DNA of 6,630 bases from Gemmatimonadota bacterium (GTDB lineage: Bacteria; Gemmatimonadota; Gemmatimonadetes; Palauibacterales; Palauibacteraceae): assembly GCA_030601615.1 (NCBI GenBank), contig JAUVTH010000079.1, positions 1-6,630 on the forward strand. Direction: 5' to 3'. How positions within the stretch are numbered: position 1 is the stretch's first letter; each line of letters starts with the position of its first letter. The translations under genes were made by a program, and so were the position numbers. The notes below the pieces were generated by a model. That model was not told the DNA's origin. It saw nothing but the letters and a program-made list of their open reading frames with translations, and did no database searches. This document shows, piece after piece, positions 6,144 through 6,630 of the stretch.

Positions 6144-6196
6144 TTATACCTCCGTCTTCGTAGGAATTGAGTCCGCCACCATGCTTGAGTGTTGGC

Positions 6197-6216
6197 CTGT
6201 CAACTGTCAACTGTCG
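6197..6216. repeat. Tandem heptamer repeat upstream of the pilin gene
   Basis: CTGTCAA occurs twice in tandem (6197-6203, 6204-6210), followed by a partial third copy CTGTCG (6211-6216). On the minus strand this gives two overlapping-phase TTGACA hexamers about 55-65 nt ahead of the pilin start, the sequence of an ideal -35 box. At 16-18 nt spacing, however, I see no acceptable -10 sequence. It may be a regulator site or chance. Confidence 0.4.
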
Positions 6217-6286
6217 TGAGCCAGCCACAGCCGACCGCTGCTGACGGAGCAGGTCCGAGGCAAAATGGCGCAAGAACGTTGCCAGA

Positions 6287-6315
6287 AAGCCCCCCGACCT
6301 CAGGACCGGGGGCTT
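6287..6315 (-). terminator. Hairpin terminator between the tRNA repeat array and the pilin gene
   Basis: AAGCCCCC (6287-6294) pairs with GGGGGCTT (6308-6315) in an 8-bp stem with a 13-nt apical region. On the minus strand it is followed by a short T-rich end (CTTTC). It sits where transcription from tRNA-Leu and its repeat trailer would be expected to stop before the pilin gene. The T-run is short in both directions, so strength is uncertain. Confidence 0.6.
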
Positions 6316-6350
6316 CTAATACATCGGTAAGTTATTGTCTCACAACGATT

Positions 6351-6377
6351 CCGGAGGAGGGACTCGCCGTCGCGGCG
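6351..6377. repeat. tRNA-Leu 3'-end repeat, copy A
   Basis: The 27 bp here are identical to 6481-6507 (period 130). The first 16 bp equal the minus-strand 3' end of tRNA-Leu (T-loop part, T-stem strand and acceptor strand); the rest forms a perfect small hairpin, CGCCG TCG CGGCG (6365-6377). The final GCA of the tRNA end is missing in this copy. Confidence 0.85.
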
Positions 6378-6437
6378 TCGTGAGCTGCGACATTCCGCGA
6401 GCGCAGCGATCGAGACCTGTGTCGCGCGGAGCGAGGC

Positions 6438-6507
6438 ACCTTGAGCAGGCGTAGCCTGCGAACTACCCTCAACCACTATGCCGGAGGAGGGACTCGCCGT
6501 CGCGGCG
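6438..6507. repeat. tRNA-Leu 3'-end repeat unit, copy B
   Basis: Positions 6438-6496 match 6520-6578 at 58 of 59 bases (period 82). The unit holds a perfect hairpin GCAGGC GTA GCCTGC (6445-6459) enclosed by TTGAG and CTCAA (6441-6445, 6468-6472), then 18 bp of tRNA-Leu 3' end including the discriminator base (6479-6496), then the CGCCG/CGGCG hairpin shared with copy A. It looks like a tandem duplication of the tRNA 3' end together with its trailer. Confidence 0.9.
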
Positions 6508-6519
6508 CGAAGTGTCGCG

Positions 6520-6578
6520 ACCTTGAGCAGGCGTAGCCTGCGAACTACCCTCAACCACCATGCCGGAGGAGGGACTCG
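6520..6578. repeat. tRNA-Leu 3'-end repeat unit, copy C (includes the real tRNA end)
   Basis: This is the right-hand member of the 82-bp-period repeat. Its left part (6520-6560) is the immediate trailer of tRNA-Leu and contains the same GCAGGC/GCCTGC hairpin (6527-6541); its last 18 bp (6561-6578) are the true 3' end of the tRNA gene. Confidence 0.9.
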
Positions 6579-6630
6579 AACCCTCAAGGGATTGCTCCCA
6601 CCGGATTTTGAGTCCGGCGCGTCTGCCTGT
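6561..6630 (-). tRNA. tRNA-Leu(CAA), 5' end outside the window
   Basis: The minus strand gives the 3' 70 nt of a class II tRNA. It includes the end of the D-arm (GGCAGACGC), an anticodon arm CCGGA-CTCAAAA-TCCGG with anticodon CAA, a long variable arm with a paired stem GGGA-GCAA-TCCC, a T-arm GAGGG-TTCGAGT-CCCTC, and the acceptor 3' strand CTCCGGC plus discriminator A. The long variable arm and the CAA anticodon identify leucine (UUG codons). CCA is not encoded (TGG follows), so it must be added after transcription. About 15 nt of the 5' end are missing. Confidence 0.95.

Noticed and set aside
6143..6148. TATAAT on the minus strand as a promoter -10 box
   Set aside because: It overlaps the pilin Shine-Dalgarno spacer and start codon, so transcription would begin inside the gene; no -35 box lies at the right distance.
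5992..6273. 93-codon minus-strand frame covering the pilin region
   Set aside because: It is out of frame with the clear Flp pilin; the pilin frame with TTG and GGAGG explains the sequence.
6348..6578. CRISPR-like repeat array
   Set aside because: There are only two or three copies with unequal spacing (130 and 82 bp), the repeats are fragments of a tRNA, and no cas gene is present.
6300..6587. Open frame on the minus strand across the tRNA end and repeats
   Set aside because: It runs through a tRNA gene and its hairpin repeats; the arginine/serine-rich translation is a by-product of those repeats and no ribosome site supports it.
5430..6630. Complete integrative element with recombinase
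   Set aside because: Direct tRNA repeats are present, but no integrase, excisionase or replication gene can be read in any frame; kept only as a hypothesis.

Overview
The window looks like a chromosomal segment of a GC-rich, didermal bacterium. Several products carry lipoprotein or Sec signal peptides, and one is a predicted outer-membrane beta-barrel. The mix of a PorT-like barrel, an NTF2-like 'lumazine-binding' secreted protein, a lipoprotein phosphodiesterase and a Bacteroidetes-style ZnuA would fit Gemmatimonadota or a relative. That assignment is inference from protein style, not proof. Most genes lie on the minus strand.

Left part (1-2320, minus): a zinc/manganese-type ABC importer in the order binding lipoprotein (znuA), ATPase (znuC), membrane permease (znuB, cut by the window edge). 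Both junctions are 4-bp ATGA overlaps, so the genes should be translationally coupled. Divergent from it, only 43 bp away, a plus-strand gene (2364-3665) encodes a lipoprotein of the ectonucleotide pyrophosphatase/phosphodiesterase (NPP) family with all seven catalytic and metal-binding residues. This places a di-zinc enzyme back to back with a metal importer.

Middle part (3665-5429): a minus-strand cold-shock protein gene has a recognisable sigma70-type promoter and a strong intrinsic terminator whose U-tract overlaps the stop codon of the convergent NPP gene. Upstream of it on the same strand are an outer-membrane beta-barrel protein and a small secreted NTF2-like (Lumazine_bd_2) protein. 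The 235-bp gap 4745-4979 shows no gene and no convincing signal.

Right part (5430-6630): a gene-poor, tRNA-linked stretch. Its far end holds the 3' 70 nt of a tRNA-Leu(CAA) on the minus strand, with the 5' end outside the window. Downstream in the tRNA's direction come two further copies of the tRNA 3' end embedded in hairpin-rich tandem repeats (6348-6578). These are followed by a hairpin terminator (6287-6315), then an orphan Flp/Fap pilin gene that starts with TTG and has a strong Shine-Dalgarno site. Beyond it are a possible 28-residue membrane peptide with a good Shine-Dalgarno site and a degraded tRNA-Leu(CAA) copy (about 5524-5596). Two same-orientation tRNA-Leu 3' halves thus bracket the pilin segment, which suggests past integration or duplication at a tRNA gene. 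No integrase is visible.

No clearly new multi-gene system is seen. The least explained part is the tRNA-Leu trailer repeat array and the small pilin island beside it.
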